Assembly (NCBI GenBank): GCA_029834535.1
Contig: JAQMWT010000390.1
Coordinates: forward strand, 372,001 to 436,000
Direction: 5' to 3'
DNA length: 64,000 bases
DNA from: Chrysophaeum taylorii
Taxonomy: Eukaryota; Sar; Pelagophyceae; Pelagomonadales; Pelagomonadaceae
Shown here: positions 33,601 through 44,616 of the stretch, piece after piece
Position numbering within the stretch: position 1 is the first letter of the stretch
How the letters are laid out: each line of letters starts with the position of its first letter
The notes under the pieces: model-generated
The model's database searches: none
What the model saw: the letters and a program-made list of their open reading frames with translations, nothing else
Told to the model about the DNA's origin: nothing
Program-made: the position numbers and the translations under genes

Positions 33601-35083
33601 CATATTTCGCCGATCTCTTTGCTCGGGACCTCGCGCCTGCGAGCTGATCGAATCGGGAGCTGAAACGAAGACAGACGACGCGAACTCTGGATCGAGCCGC
33701 GCGTCGGGATCGACGATCCTCACAACAACGCTGAAGTCGTTGCCGCAACAGCACAAGTTCGGTTTCGACGTCGAGCGTCGGGGCGTTATTCCAACAGCTG
33801 CGTCGTCGAGGGAAAACGTGGCACCGACGACCGTCTCGGCGAGTCCGTAGGCGGGTACGACGACGGCGCGAAATCCGAACGGCTCGAGGACGGCGTTGAG
33901 GTGCGAGTACGTGCTTGGCCTCACGCGCTCGGCGGCCGTCATGCAGTAGAAGAGCTTGGTCAAGTCGAGCCGGCCCGCGAAGCGTGCCGGGTCCTTCGCC
34001 TCGACTCGCCGCGCGACGAGCTTGTACCCGAAATCGGGCGAGGCCGTGTAATGAGCCCCGTACCGCGACGCGGCCTCGAGCCAAAGCTCGGGCGTCGACA
34101 AGAAGGTCAGCGGCGACATGTAGTAGACGTCGTCGCCGTGGCAAAAAGGGGCGACGTGTGCGTAGATGAGACCCATGTCGTGATAGGTGGGGAGCCACGA
34201 AATCATCGCGAATCTCTGCGGCAAGACGACGCCTCTTTGCCGCAGACGCTCGAATCCGCGCCGATTCATAGGCAGGATGACCTTGGAGACGTTGTGCCAC
34301 AGGTTATCGTGGCCGATCATGACCTACGAAACAAGGAGCTCCGCTCGTCGTCGTCGTGGTCGGTAGAACACGCCGGGAGAAAACGTACTCCTTTCGGGCT
34401 AGACGTCGAGCCGCTCGTATACTGAAGAAACGCGAGATCGGCCTCGGTTGCGTCGTCGTCGTCGTCGGCGGGCGGTACTGTCAGTGTCTCGAGGTCAGGA
34501 CCTCGCCGCCTCGACAAAAACAACTTCGATTCGTCCACCCCCAAGCCCTCGGTGCTCCTCCAGGTCAAGTTTTTGGGCCACGTCGAGTACGCGAGGCCAA
34601 CGGTCTGGCGGAGAACGTTGATAGCGTTGTCGGTGAGGCAAAGGGCCGCTTGCACCTGCGAGTGTTAAGAAGAAATGATGTTGTTGACGGTGAGGCAGCG
34701 AACTTGCACCGACCTACCTGGTCGCTGACCCGAGTCAGTCTCGCGATCGACGTTTCCATCGTCGACGGTGCCAGCGGGTAGACGGGGACGGCGACGACCG
34801 CGGCCCTGAGACATCCCCAGAAGGCGACAAAAAATTCGAGTCCCGGGGCGAAGCAGAGCAAGACGCGATCGCCGCGGTCGCACGCGCCGGCCCCGCGCAA
34901 GAAGTGACCGATCCGTCCCGCGCGCCGCCAGGCCGCTGCATAAGTCCAGGTCCGCTCTTCACGTCCGCGCCCGTCGAGCCACACCATGCTCGCTTCGTCC
35001 TCGTCGACTTTCTCCGCGACGTGCGCGACTGCGGTGCGCGCGCGACCCCCGTAGGGCTTCCACCACGTTGGTGATGGCATCAT
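24658..35083 (-). CDS. NRPS-like megasynthase: FAAL - FAD oxidoreductase - ACP - C - A - PCP - membrane/beta-helix terminal domain
   Basis: Eight exons join in phase: 35083-34718, 34655-34389, 34323-33673, 33629-33419, 33285-28554, 28422-26512, 26430-26015, 25952-24658 (about 3,282 residues). FAAL (~1-605): LQYTSGSTSSPKG, MISWLPTYHDMGLI, PAYGLAET, TSGKIRRQ. FAD-dependent amine-oxidase-like domain (~695-1130): KIAIVGAGLGGLSLAHYL. ACP (~1175-1245): SLAIASIWVMEL. Condensation (~1268-1760): RHAILRTTY, HHVACDGMS, CGYFVNILPL. Adenylation (~1767-2285): VIYTSGSTGRPKG, YGPTEASIAS, YRTGDRVRW, GTSKIDRKRLP. PCP (~2305-2370): LFELGASSLSAV. The last ~850 residues have several membrane helices and hexapeptide beta-helix runs (ISIGNGCFLG-like, TIGDNSIVGFGAVLLG), matching the NRPS C-terminal region typified by TIGR02353 and poly-lysine synthetase. 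There is no thioesterase. Predicted product: a fatty-acylated amino acid or small lipopeptide, possibly released at a membrane (inference). Confidence 0.9.
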
Positions 35084-35208
35084 ATCCCCACTCCGCCGTA
35101 ACAGTCAGTAGTATCCTTTGTTCTGCTTGAAGAAGTCGGGGAAAATAGTTAGGGTAAAGCGGCAGAATCATCATCATCATCATCACGGCGGGCACACGGC
35201 TCATTGTG
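35084..35208. promoter_or_regulatory. Compact divergent promoter of the NRPS and the 35209 gene
   Basis: Only about 125 bp separates the NRPS start codon (minus, 35083) from the first solid coding base of the plus-strand gene at 35209. It contains an ATC/CAT trinucleotide run (35169-35186) and an acceptor-like TTGTGCAG ending at 35208. Opposing transcripts must start here or overlap. No TATA box is evident. Confidence 0.4.
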
Positions 35209-36087
35209 CAGACCTACTTGGTTGGAGCGGTTGCGGTGTTGATCGCGTGGGGCGCGTGGCACGAGTATGTCCCGCGCGCCTCGTTTCCGCGGAGAAAGTT
35301 CGCCGAAACGGCAAAAAAAGTAAGGGAGCGCGTCGCGACCGTTGCCGCCGCCGAAAGCAGGTGTCACGCCGCCTTTGAGCACGAAGAGATCGCCGCCGGG
35401 TACGAGATCGAGTTCATGGCCGAGGAGGGAATTTTGCGGAGGCTCGAGTTGGGGGCCTTCGAGGCGGCGATGGCCGAAGTCTCGAACGCGACGGGCCTGC
35501 CTATCCGCGCGCGTCCGAACGAGAATCCGCCGCGGGGCACCGAACGAGCCGAGCTATTCCTGGACAAAATCACCCCAAAACGGCGCATCCGGTTCGTTTT
35601 TTTCAATGCGACCCCCGCGCGCGCGACGGCCGTCGATTCGGCCGTTGACGGTGCTCTTTTCGCCGTATCTTCGAGCGACGACGTTCGACGATCGCGCGCC
35701 GCGGCCATCGATATTTTCCACGCCATCGTTGGTCCGCTCTCGGCCCCCCTTGCCGCCAAGGCCAACCTCCTCAAAGCGCTCGACGAGCTGCGGGTCTTGG
35801 AGGACGTCAGCCCCTTCACGAGACCCTCGCCCGCGGCAGAGACCGCGCTCGCCGCCCTCGACCGCGCCGCTACGTCGGACCACTGGCCCGACGTCACGCG
35901 ACTGGCCGTGGAGGCGCGGCTCCTCGTTGCCCGGGCCCTCAAGGACCCCGCCCTCGCCCTCCCCCAGCACGTCCCCCGCGAACACCTCGTCGCCATCTAC
36001 GCGCCCCTCGTCGCCCCCCTCGTCCTCCCCCTCCTCTCATCTCTGCGCTCGGAATACCGCCGATACATCCAACGGATTAGGAAGTAG
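35209..36087 (+). CDS. Unrecognised protein with N-terminal membrane anchor
   Basis: The frame runs to TAG 36087, about 292 residues from ACC 35209. It begins with a hydrophobic segment (TYLVGAVAVLIAWGAW), likely a single transmembrane anchor, followed by a soluble helical domain (CHAAFEHEEIAAGYEIEFMA, FHAIVGPLSAPLAAKANLLK) with no motif I recognise. There is no ATG at the expected start. The sequence before it reads as a splice acceptor, and an in-phase candidate first exon ATG...GCC|GTAACA at 35074-35097 would overlap the NRPS first exon on the other strand. A non-AUG start is the alternative. The next gene starts 23 bp downstream. Confidence 0.6.
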   Translation, partial: QTYLVGAVAVLIAWGAWHEYVPRASFPRRKFAETAKKVRERVATVAAAESRCHAAFEHEEIAAGYEIEFMAEEGILRRLELGAFEAAMAEVSNATGLPIRARPNENPPRGTERAELFLDKITPKRRIRFVFFNATPARATAVDSAVDGALFAVSSSDDVRRSRAAAIDIFHAIVGPLSAPLAAKANLLKALDELRVLEDVSPFTRPSPAAETALAALDRAATSDHWPDVTRLAVEARLLVARALKDPALALPQHVPREHLVAIYAPLVAPLVLPLLSSLRSEYRRYIQRIRK

Positions 36088-36110
36088 CACGATACTCCTA
36101 CTACCTAAAA

Positions 36111-36938
36111 ATGTCAAAGTACACCGTGATCGAGAGGGAGAGCTGGCGGGACGACTTCTTCGAAGGCGACGATGAGGTGATCGCCGTGTTCGACTTCGAC
36201 TACGAGAGGATCAAGTCGTTCACGACGGAGCTTGCGGTCGTACACCTTCTCTTTCCGCCCGCGCTGATTGCCTCCTCGCTCTGCTGCTACCCCTGCTTCC
36301 TCACCTCGAACATCAAGTGGTCCTCGGAAGCCCAGCACCTGGCGTTGACCCAAGACGGGATCAGGTATGTCGTCGACCGCCATCCGACGCTCTGCGGCTG
36401 CGCGTGCAGCGACAAGGGCAAAGTATCGAAGACGGTTCCGTACGACAAGATCACGGACTGCGACGTCGAAGAACCCGCCGGAAACGCCTGCGTCTGCTGC
36501 GTCAAGCGGGTCTTGTCGACGGTCAACGTCGACACGGCCTCCTCGGGTTTCGTGACGAGTGCGGAGAGCGGAGCGATCAAGCACGAGCTCACCCTCGCGG
36601 GCTTGGCCAAGCCCGACGAGTTCAAAAAGGCCGTCTGGGCAATGAAGCGCGGCGAGCCCATCGCGGGCTATCCCGTTCCGGAGACCATGTACCGCGGCAA
36701 AGACCTCACGGACGCGGGCCTCGGCAAGCGAGCCCTCGCTTACGACGAACTCAAGGCGGCCCGCGTCGACCTCGACGACCTCACCAAGACCGACTTTCTG
36801 ATCGCGGGAGAAGACTACGCCTCGACCCTCCTCGAAGCCACCAACCTCGCCCGAGCCAACATCTTATCCCAGCCCGAATTCGACCACTTCCTCCACCGCC
36901 TCAAGCATAAACTCAAATCCGAGCTCGCCGCCAAGTAG
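36111..36938 (+). CDS. Unrecognised membrane-associated protein with PH-like core
   Basis: A 275-residue intronless frame from ATG 36111 to TAG. One hydrophobic segment at residues ~47-65 (LLFPPALIASSLCCYPCFL) precedes a beta-rich region (HLALTQDGIRYVVDRHP, TVPYDKITDCDVEEP, GAIKHELTLAGLAKPDEFKK) whose pattern recalls membrane-flanked bacterial-type PH domains. It has paired Cys residues (CGCAC, ACVCCVK). The C-terminus is helical. It follows the preceding gene by only 23 bp on the same strand, suggesting coupled expression. Family assignment is tentative. Confidence 0.7.
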   Translation: MSKYTVIERESWRDDFFEGDDEVIAVFDFDYERIKSFTTELAVVHLLFPPALIASSLCCYPCFLTSNIKWSSEAQHLALTQDGIRYVVDRHPTLCGCACSDKGKVSKTVPYDKITDCDVEEPAGNACVCCVKRVLSTVNVDTASSGFVTSAESGAIKHELTLAGLAKPDEFKKAVWAMKRGEPIAGYPVPETMYRGKDLTDAGLGKRALAYDELKAARVDLDDLTKTDFLIAGEDYASTLLEATNLARANILSQPEFDHFLHRLKHKLKSELAAK

Positions 36939-36986
36939 GATCTCTACTTTTAGAGGAGGCCCTCTCTCAAGGCCCCTCGCGCGCTC

Positions 36987-36987
<1 letters not shown>

Positions 36988-37023
<36 letters not shown>

Positions 37024-37094
37024 TGCTGACTGACCTCGGGTAGAGAGCTAGCTTGTGACGACGACGACAAAGACGACGACGACGACGACGACTT
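36988..37094 (+). repeat. (GCT)n and (GAC)n microsatellites
   Basis: About ten CTG/GCT units at 36988-37022 and (ACG)n runs at 37057-37094 in the 292-bp spacer before the TPR gene. The rest of the spacer contains an ATTAATTA run near 37133-37152 and nothing else recognisable. Confidence 0.9.
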
Positions 37095-37230
37095 TTCTTC
37101 TTGAATCAATCAATAACCGTCGTGACTGGGTAAGTAATTAATTATTAATTAACCTCAGCCTGCGAAAAAAAAAAAGTTTTTAAAGATAATATCACATTCC
37201 GAGAGAAAGAAAGATACTTGCTTCGGCTCC

Positions 37231-38565
37231 ATGCCGCCAGTCTCGCGTGGCGCTTTGGACGACGGGACGCTTCTCGAGCAAAGCGAGCTGACGACGCCGC
37301 CTGCACGCGTCGCACAGAGGACCTACACCTGGAAACATACGCACAGAGTCCTGCCGCGACTGACGCCGAGCCTGGTTCTCCGCGGCAACAAGCCCTCGCC
37401 ACCACAACGTAGCAGCAAGCCCCTAAACCTGCCCGCCCTGTCGGCGGAGGCGCCGAGGCCCGAGCGCGCGCGACAATGCGATTCGCTCTACCTCGAGGAC
37501 CGGCCCTCACCACCACAATGGCTCCTCCTCCTCCGCGCGAGGAATAACAGACCCGAGGTCGAGGACGAGCCGTCGTGCTCTGAACCAAAAAAGCCATCAT
37601 GCTCTGAACCAAGCAACAACGCGAATCAAGAAGAACGGCGAGAGGATCAAACACGCAAAAAATACGAATGGCTCCGCAACGACAAGGAGAAGGGGCCCGA
37701 GCTCTCGGTCGTAGTATCGCGTCGAGAGCCCTCGAGGGAGACGGACGGCCGACCGCTGGCTACCCCCGAGCGACCGCCGCCACGGCGAGGCGTAATGCTT
37801 GACGACCCGGCTCCTGCTGCTCTCGGGTCGCCGCCTCAGCTGTTCGTATCGAGCTCGAGATTCGAGCATTGTCCGCGGGTCGTCGCGGGGAACCAGCCTC
37901 CCGTCGAGTCGACGCTGCGCGCGCCGACAAGCAGTGCAGGCCCGCGGTCGCCGCGAATCCAGGACGTCCACAAGCTTGCCAAGGCTTTGACGGCGACGGT
38001 GCCCGATCCTCTCCAGCAACTCTCGGCGAACGACGTAGCCGCGCTCGCGTTCGGCGGAGCCGGCAATCTAGACACCGTCTTCGTGCTTCTGTCCGCGCTC
38101 CGGCAAGCTGCCCAGGCCAGCGGTCTCGAGGCGAGTAGCCACGGCTTTCGGCACGCCGAAACCGGGCTCGTGATGGCTACGAAATCGCAATTGTGCGAAC
38201 GTCCGAAAACCGGGCTCGTGATGGCTACGAAATCGCAATTGTGCGAACGTCCGAAAAGACCCGCGAACCCGCAGCAGTCGACTCTTCGTTCGCGCGAGAA
38301 GCACGTGGCAGAACTCAGAGAGTCGACGACGAGCGAAGAACAGTTCACCACGTCGACGGACTCAATAATCGAGGAAAAACCGATTCGAGCAGACGTTGAG
38401 ACTATGCCGGTGCCGGCATCGCCACCGCCGAACGACGTAGGCAGCGGCGACGACGTTAGTATTAGTATCGCGCGCGAAGAGACACCGCGGCTCGCGACAC
38501 CAACCCCCTCCTTCGATGCATCTCGACCCGAGCCACCGCCAGAGCAGCCAATCGAGCAGCCCCGA

Positions 38566-38605
<40 letters not shown>

Positions 38606-41600
38606 CTTATCGCGACAGACCAGAGCCGCCGCGCGACGTCGACGCGGCGGAGCACGGCCTTCCCGCATCCGATTCGGTCCAACAGGCACCGGCGGCTGTG
38701 GACGCGGGGCAAATTTTGGAGGAGCACTGTGTTGTCGCGCGCTCCGAGCACGTCTCGGCAAATGAAGAAGACGAACAACTTTGCTCGCTCGCCGTCGACG
38801 CGGCAGAGGGCGGCGTCGATCTCGTCGGTCCCGAGGACGCACTCGAGGAGGAAGAGGCCCCGGCCGAGGAGCCCGCGCCAGCGGCGGAGGTCGTGCGCGA
38901 AGCTACTCATCCCGCACCAGTTGAAGAAGAAGAAGCCGAACGATCGAGGGAGTCGCGCGCAACTCCCAAAGACTTGGCCGACGACGACGCCTCCTCCTCC
39001 TCCTCCAAATCCTCCCCGAAAGAAGAAGAAGAAGTCGTTGATATGCCCGCTGTCGACGCGGTTCGAGAGGAGGAGGAGGCTGAGGCATTCACCCAACCGC
39101 AGGAGGGGCCCGTAGTGTTGGTTGAGTGCGAAGAGACCAGCGAGCCTCCGATCATCGACGAAGAGGTCCGAGGCGAAGAGCCTTCTGCGGACGAGGATAC
39201 GGCCTCGTCACGTTCGGCACGGTCGGACAAATCGAGCGAGTCTGAGGACACACCGTGCTGGGACGAGGAATTCGCACTGCTGTTCGCAGAAGAAGAAGAT
39301 CACTCGGAGCAGAAGTCACCCCTCCTCCTCCTCGAAGAAGAAGAAGAAGAAGTTGTCGGCGAGACGACCAACGAGGCAAAGACGCGGGACATTCGCCAGG
39401 CCAAGAGGCGCGCGCGCGCCCAGCTGTGCGCGACGGTTCGCGCCGCCGCTTCTTCTTCGGAGGTTGAGAGCCCCGACATCGAGATGCTGGCGCTGTTGAA
39501 GTCGGCGCGCGAGGCGGCGGCGGGGCCAGACGTTGCGTCGAAGACGCGCGTAAAGCCCGCGCTCGTCCGGTCGCCGGTGCTCGAACTCGAGCACTTTGCG
39601 CCGGATCTGGCGATCAATAAGGACGCCAACAAGAAGCACCAGAAGAAGCAGGAGCGCAAGCTGGCGCAGGCGGTCTTTGCAAGGGCCGAGGACGCGTACG
39701 CGCGCGGGAGGTGGCGCGAATGCGTCCTCGCGACGACGGCGATCGTGGCAAATCCGTTTCGCGAGACTTCGACGTGCGTCGTGGCGGCATTCGAGCTGCG
39801 CGCCGCCGTGTGGATACGGCTCGCGCACTGGGAACAAGTGGTGAGCGACGCAACGACGGTGCTTAGGAACAAGAGTTGTTCGACGGACGCGACCGCGCGC
39901 GCGTACGCGCGACGATCGCTCGCGCGGTACGAGATGAGTCGCGCGACGCCCGACGAAGCCGTTGCACTCCATCTCACGCATTGCGCGCTCGTGGACGCCA
40001 AAATGAGCCGGAAAGCCGAACAACGAGCCGGCGACAGAAGCGAAGAAGAGTCACCGGCGGCGGCGGCGGCGGCGGAGTCGAAATCAGACGGCGCGACGGC
40101 GACGTCCCGGGAGGGCGATCCGCGGGTGGCGAGGGCCAAGGTACTGCGAGGTATCGGCATGCTGCGGGCCGCGCGGCGCGAGCTCGAGGCGGCACACAGC
40201 GCCAAGCCGCGCGACTGGCGAATACTGTGGCTCCTCGGCGATTGCCTCGCGGCGGAAGCAGGCGTCGCTTGGACGACGGACGGCGACGCTCCGTCGCACC
40301 ACGAGAACATCCGGCGGATGCGTTCGCTCGCGGCACGAGCTTACGGCCGGCACGTCGACGAGGCGCACCTCTGGGCCGCGGCAACCTACCTGAGCAAGGC
40401 ACTGATTATCGCGGCTGAAAAAAAAAAATGCTCGACGGAGCTCGTCATGACGTACGGCTCGGTTCAGGTCGCGCGTTATCGGCGCGCGAGGCTCGCTCGC
40501 GACGCGCCCGAGGACCGCAAGCTCGCTGCCAAGTTCGCCTCCAACGTCTACGCCGGAGCAGCGGCGACGCCGGGGTCATCATCAGCCAATTTTCAACGCG
40601 AGCTCGTAACTCAGGTGGTCGCCTTGGCCGACCGATTATCACCCCGCGAACCCAACAACGACGACAACGTCCTACTGCGAGGCGGCATGGCTCTGCAGGT
40701 GGCTCGGGTTCGTTTTGAGGCCGGCAACTTCGCTTCGGCCAGGACCAACGCCCAAGAAGCGCTGCAGGTGCTCCAAGGCGAGGAAGGCCTCGACAAGCGG
40801 GTCGAGGCGTTGTGCAGGCTCATCGCGGGCTCGACGCGGGCCCTGCTGGAGGGCGAGTACGGGTTGGCCGAACGGGAGCTCGACCTCGCGGCGAAGCTCG
40901 TACCCGAGGACGCGGGCGTGTTGTGCGCGCGCGCCGACGTGCGGCGATCGCGACGCGACGCGGTTGGCGCTTTGGCCGACCTCGATCTCGCGTCAGAGCT
41001 GGCACCCGGCCTCGTGGAAGTTCACGTCGCGCGCGCGAGTTGTCGGTTGGAGCTTAGGGAGTTCGAAAAAGCGCGGAGCGCCGCGCTGGCCGCCAAGGCG
41101 ATCGCGGCTGCCTCGGACGCGCGTCCGAGGCTGCTCCTCGCCGCGATTGCCGCGAGTCGCGGCGGGGACGGCGGCGCGCGGCACCTCGCGCACCTGGCTC
41201 ACGCATTCCCCGCCGACAGCGAGGTGCGGCGTCTGTGCGCGCTCGCGACGCCGTCCTTGCGGGCGGTCGAGAGCTTCGCGCGGCTGGTACCCGCGAAGGG
41301 GCTCTTCGAGATCTGCGGACGGATCGAGGTCGCCCGACGGCGGCCCGAAGCGGCGGTCGCGGCGTTCGAGCGCGCGTTGGCGACGCCACCCGCGAGCGCC
41401 GCCGCCGCCGCCGAGAAGCGAAGCGTCCGACGAGCCGCGTTCGGCCTCGTCGAAGCGTCGCTCGCGACGTCCAACTTTGGACGCGCGCTGGAGGTGCTCG
41501 AAGGCCTCCAAGGCGGCGAGGAGGCTGCCAAGCTCGAACACCTGCGGGCGCGTGCCCTCTTGGGGCTCGACAGGGACGCCAGCCCCGCCTTTGGCCGCGC

Positions 41601-43710
41601 CGTCTACGGCCCTCCGAAGGGACGCGAGAACATCCCGACCAAGTACGAGGGGGTCGACGAGATATCCTCCGAGCCTCGTCGCGCCGCCGCGCTCTACCAT
41701 CGCGCCCTCTACGGCGCGCTCCAGACCCTTCGGACGCGCCCGTCGTTGCTCGGAGTCCGCCAGCGGCCGCGCCGCAAGCCCGTATTGCCTCCCGAGCCGC
41801 CGCCGCCGCCGACGGAGGAGGTCGGCGGGCTACGGCGGGGATCGCCGCGACCGCGCAGCGACGAGGACGCCGAGCTCTGGGAGCTGGTGAGCGGCTGGCT
41901 CAAGCCCGCGGCGAGAAAGGAGGAGACCCCCCCGTCGCTTCGTCGGAGTGCGCGACGGAAGGCGGGCCGCCGTAGCGACGTCCCGCGGCTCGGCGCCGCG
42001 GCGCTCGCGGCGCTGGGGCTAGAGGACCTCAACTCTGCGCTCCAGCACGATCCGACGTTCGACGAGGCGCGGGTTGTGCGCGCGGAACTGCACGCGGCAG
42101 GCGGCAACTTTGCCGCTGCCGCGAGCGACCTCGACGCGGTCGTCGGCAGTGCCAAATATCCGGTAAGCGGCGGCGTCGCGCTCGTGAGCCGCGGGGTGAT
42201 GCGGCTCGAAGCGGACTTGGCCGCCGGCCGCGCGAGCGCGGATAGTTCCTTTGAAGACGCGGTCGCGGCGCTCGAGGGCAACCCCCTACAAGCGTTCGCA
42301 TTCTACAACCGCGGCATCGCCCGCGCGTCCGCGAGCCGGCTCGAGGGTGCGATCTCCGACTTCTCGGCCGCGATCGAGGCGGCGCGCGGACGGTACGGCG
42401 AACTCCTCGCGAACGCGCAGATCAACCGCGCCGTCGCGGGGGCGTGGATGGGCGAGGCGCGGGTGGAGGACCTCGACGCCGCCGCCAAATGGACCAAGCA
42501 GCGCAACCGGAGCGTGCTGACGCTGCTCTTGCAGCGCGGCCTTCTGCTCCTCAAAGATCGTCCGCTTGACGCGCTCGGCTCGTGCCTGGCTGCTTTGGCG
42601 GCTCACAAGCATCACAAGGGCTCGGCGGCCTCGTTGGCGCTCGTGCTCAACGGAATCGCCGTGGCCTTGCTTCGGCTGCCGTCGCGCGACGACGACGATG
42701 GTTCGGCCGGCAACTCGTCGTCGTCGTCGTGGATCAAAACCGCGCGCGCGATAGCGAGGCGAGAGCGATCGCCGCTCGGCGCGACCAAAGGCCTCGCGCG
42801 GCGCGCGCTGCTCGCGGGCATCCACGCGTGTCCCGACGACGCGCGGCTCCGCTACAACTTGGGGCGACTCTCGGACGACGACCAGCGCCAGCTGAGAGCC
42901 GCCGCGTCGCTCGGCGACCACGCGACGTCGCGCCTCGCGTTGGCCGCTAGTCTCGTCGACGCCGGCCGCCGAGACCTCGCCGAGCGCGAACTCAACGAGG
43001 CCTTGCGCTCGACCTTATACTCGCGCGTCTCGGACGCGTACCCCCGAGAGCTCACGAGAGACCGCGTCGCAACCTGCAGGGCGGCGGCACGAGCGGTCGT
43101 CGCCACCAACCTCGGCGTCGCGCACCAGACGCGCGGTAACTCGCGAGCGGCCGACCGCGCGTACGCCAAGGTTACCGCGCTCGGCCTCTCGGAGGATCAC
43201 CCAAAACTACTGGCGACAGCGCGTTGGGCGAGAGCCACGATCCATCTCGCGCAGCACAGCATCAAAACCGCCAGGACCCACGCGCTCGCGGCGCTCGACG
43301 ACTGGCCCAAAGACGACCAAGACCCGATGGGCGCCGTGCTCGAGGCGACAGCCGGCGTCGCGTGCGCACTCGACCGCGATTACGTCAGAGCCAACGACCT
43401 GCTCAAAAGAGCGAGCGCTGCCGTCGACAGGGTCGATCCGCCGCCCTGGCTCTCGGCGCAGGCCATGGCCGCCATTGTCTGGGCCAATCGCGCCGCCGCG
43501 ATGGCGGCGACAAACGACCGCGACACCATAACTTTCCTCAACAAAAGCCTCGAGCACCTTCCCAAGTATTCCTTGCTCCACAAGCAGCTCGCCTCCTGCC
43601 TCCACCTCGCGAACAACTTCTTCCGCGCCATGACCGCTCTCAACTGCGCTTTCTCTGTAGACGACGACGACTTGTGCAAAAGCGCGGGTTTGATTTCGGA
43701 TTTGCGCTAA
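37231..43710 (+). CDS. Giant TPR-type repeat protein with acidic disordered N-terminal half
   Basis: One uninterrupted 2,159-codon frame from ATG 37231. Residues ~1-780 are disordered and acidic, rich in Pro, Glu and Asp, with an Asp run encoded by GAT repeats near 38565-38600. From about residue 790 the sequence becomes arrays of ~34-residue helix pairs with TPR-like spacing (KLAQAVFARAEDAYARGRW, VLRGIGMLRAARRELEAAH, AFYNRGIARASASRLEGAIS, NLGVAHQTRGNSRAADRAYA), interrupted by a Pro/Arg linker near 1510-1580. TPR arrays are protein-binding scaffolds; no catalytic domain is seen. It shares no recognisable identity with a named long TPR protein. Absence of introns over 6.5 kb is notable. Confidence 0.8.
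38161..38256 (+). repeat. Perfect 48-bp in-frame tandem duplication
   Basis: Units 38161-38208 and 38209-38256 are identical in all 48 bases and add exactly 16 residues (GLVMATKSQLCERPK plus one) to the TPR protein. The identity implies very recent slippage, unequal exchange or an assembly artefact. Confidence 0.95.
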
Positions 43711-44616
43711 ACCTTTAACACCCCAGGGCAACGTTTCCTCCTCACCCAATAGGGGGCCAAGGGAGGGGCTGAACCGACCAAAAAGAAAGAAAACAGAGTG
43801 GTGGGAGAAGGAGAGAGCGAAGCAATAGTACGACGAACATTAAGGTATATTGTACTATGGTCAAAAACTTCCAGGGTTTCGAAAGGGTCAAACAAACAAC
43901 AGCCAGGGTGGATGGATGATCATCGCAGAGAAAAAGAAAGGAACAACATCTGCCAGGCCCAAAGAGCCAGAAAGAGGGATGCGGAAGGGGGAAAGTCGAA
44001 GGAGAGAGAGGGCCGCAGAGGCTGGGATGTGACAAGGACATGAAGCGCAAGTGAAGTGCGTATTGCTTTCTTTCGTGGTTAGCAACAAATCCTAGGCCCA
44101 AAGAGCCAAAATGGGTGAAAAAGAGGAAGAGAGAGGGGGGGGGGTGCCGCGTCGGACGGCGAAGAAAGCAGCAAGAAAGGGTAAGTCGGGTTGCCGAGAT
44201 GCGCCCCCACACCGTATAGTCCAAAGCAGCGGGTATAATGAGGTCACCGCCAATCACGCTTCTCTTTGCCCCACGACGCAATATGCTGGAATATTGATTT
44301 CTCTTTCTATCGTGCGCCAAGATTTAAGCTTTTATTACCATGTGCATCGTGCTTGTCTTTAAATGTCGACTGCTCAGAGGGGGGTGCGTGTGGGGAGCAT
44401 GAAGGATGTGGGTGGGTTCGTGCTTGTCTTGGTCACACCCACATTTACCAAACAAAAAAAAAGGTCGCACACCCCTTGACGAACGGCGCCCGGAGATATG
44501 ATCCACATCGTTATGTATTTACCTCGGTTCACATTATCCGGTTCACATTATCTTGTTGAAACCCTGCGCAAGAAATAGGTGCGGCCATCAAGGCCACAGT
44601 GACCCTGGGATCGCAC

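Noticed and set aside
40715-41890. 391-codon plus frame within the TPR gene
   Set aside because: Arg/Ser/Pro-rich +1 shadow of the 2,159-codon frame; no start context or motif.
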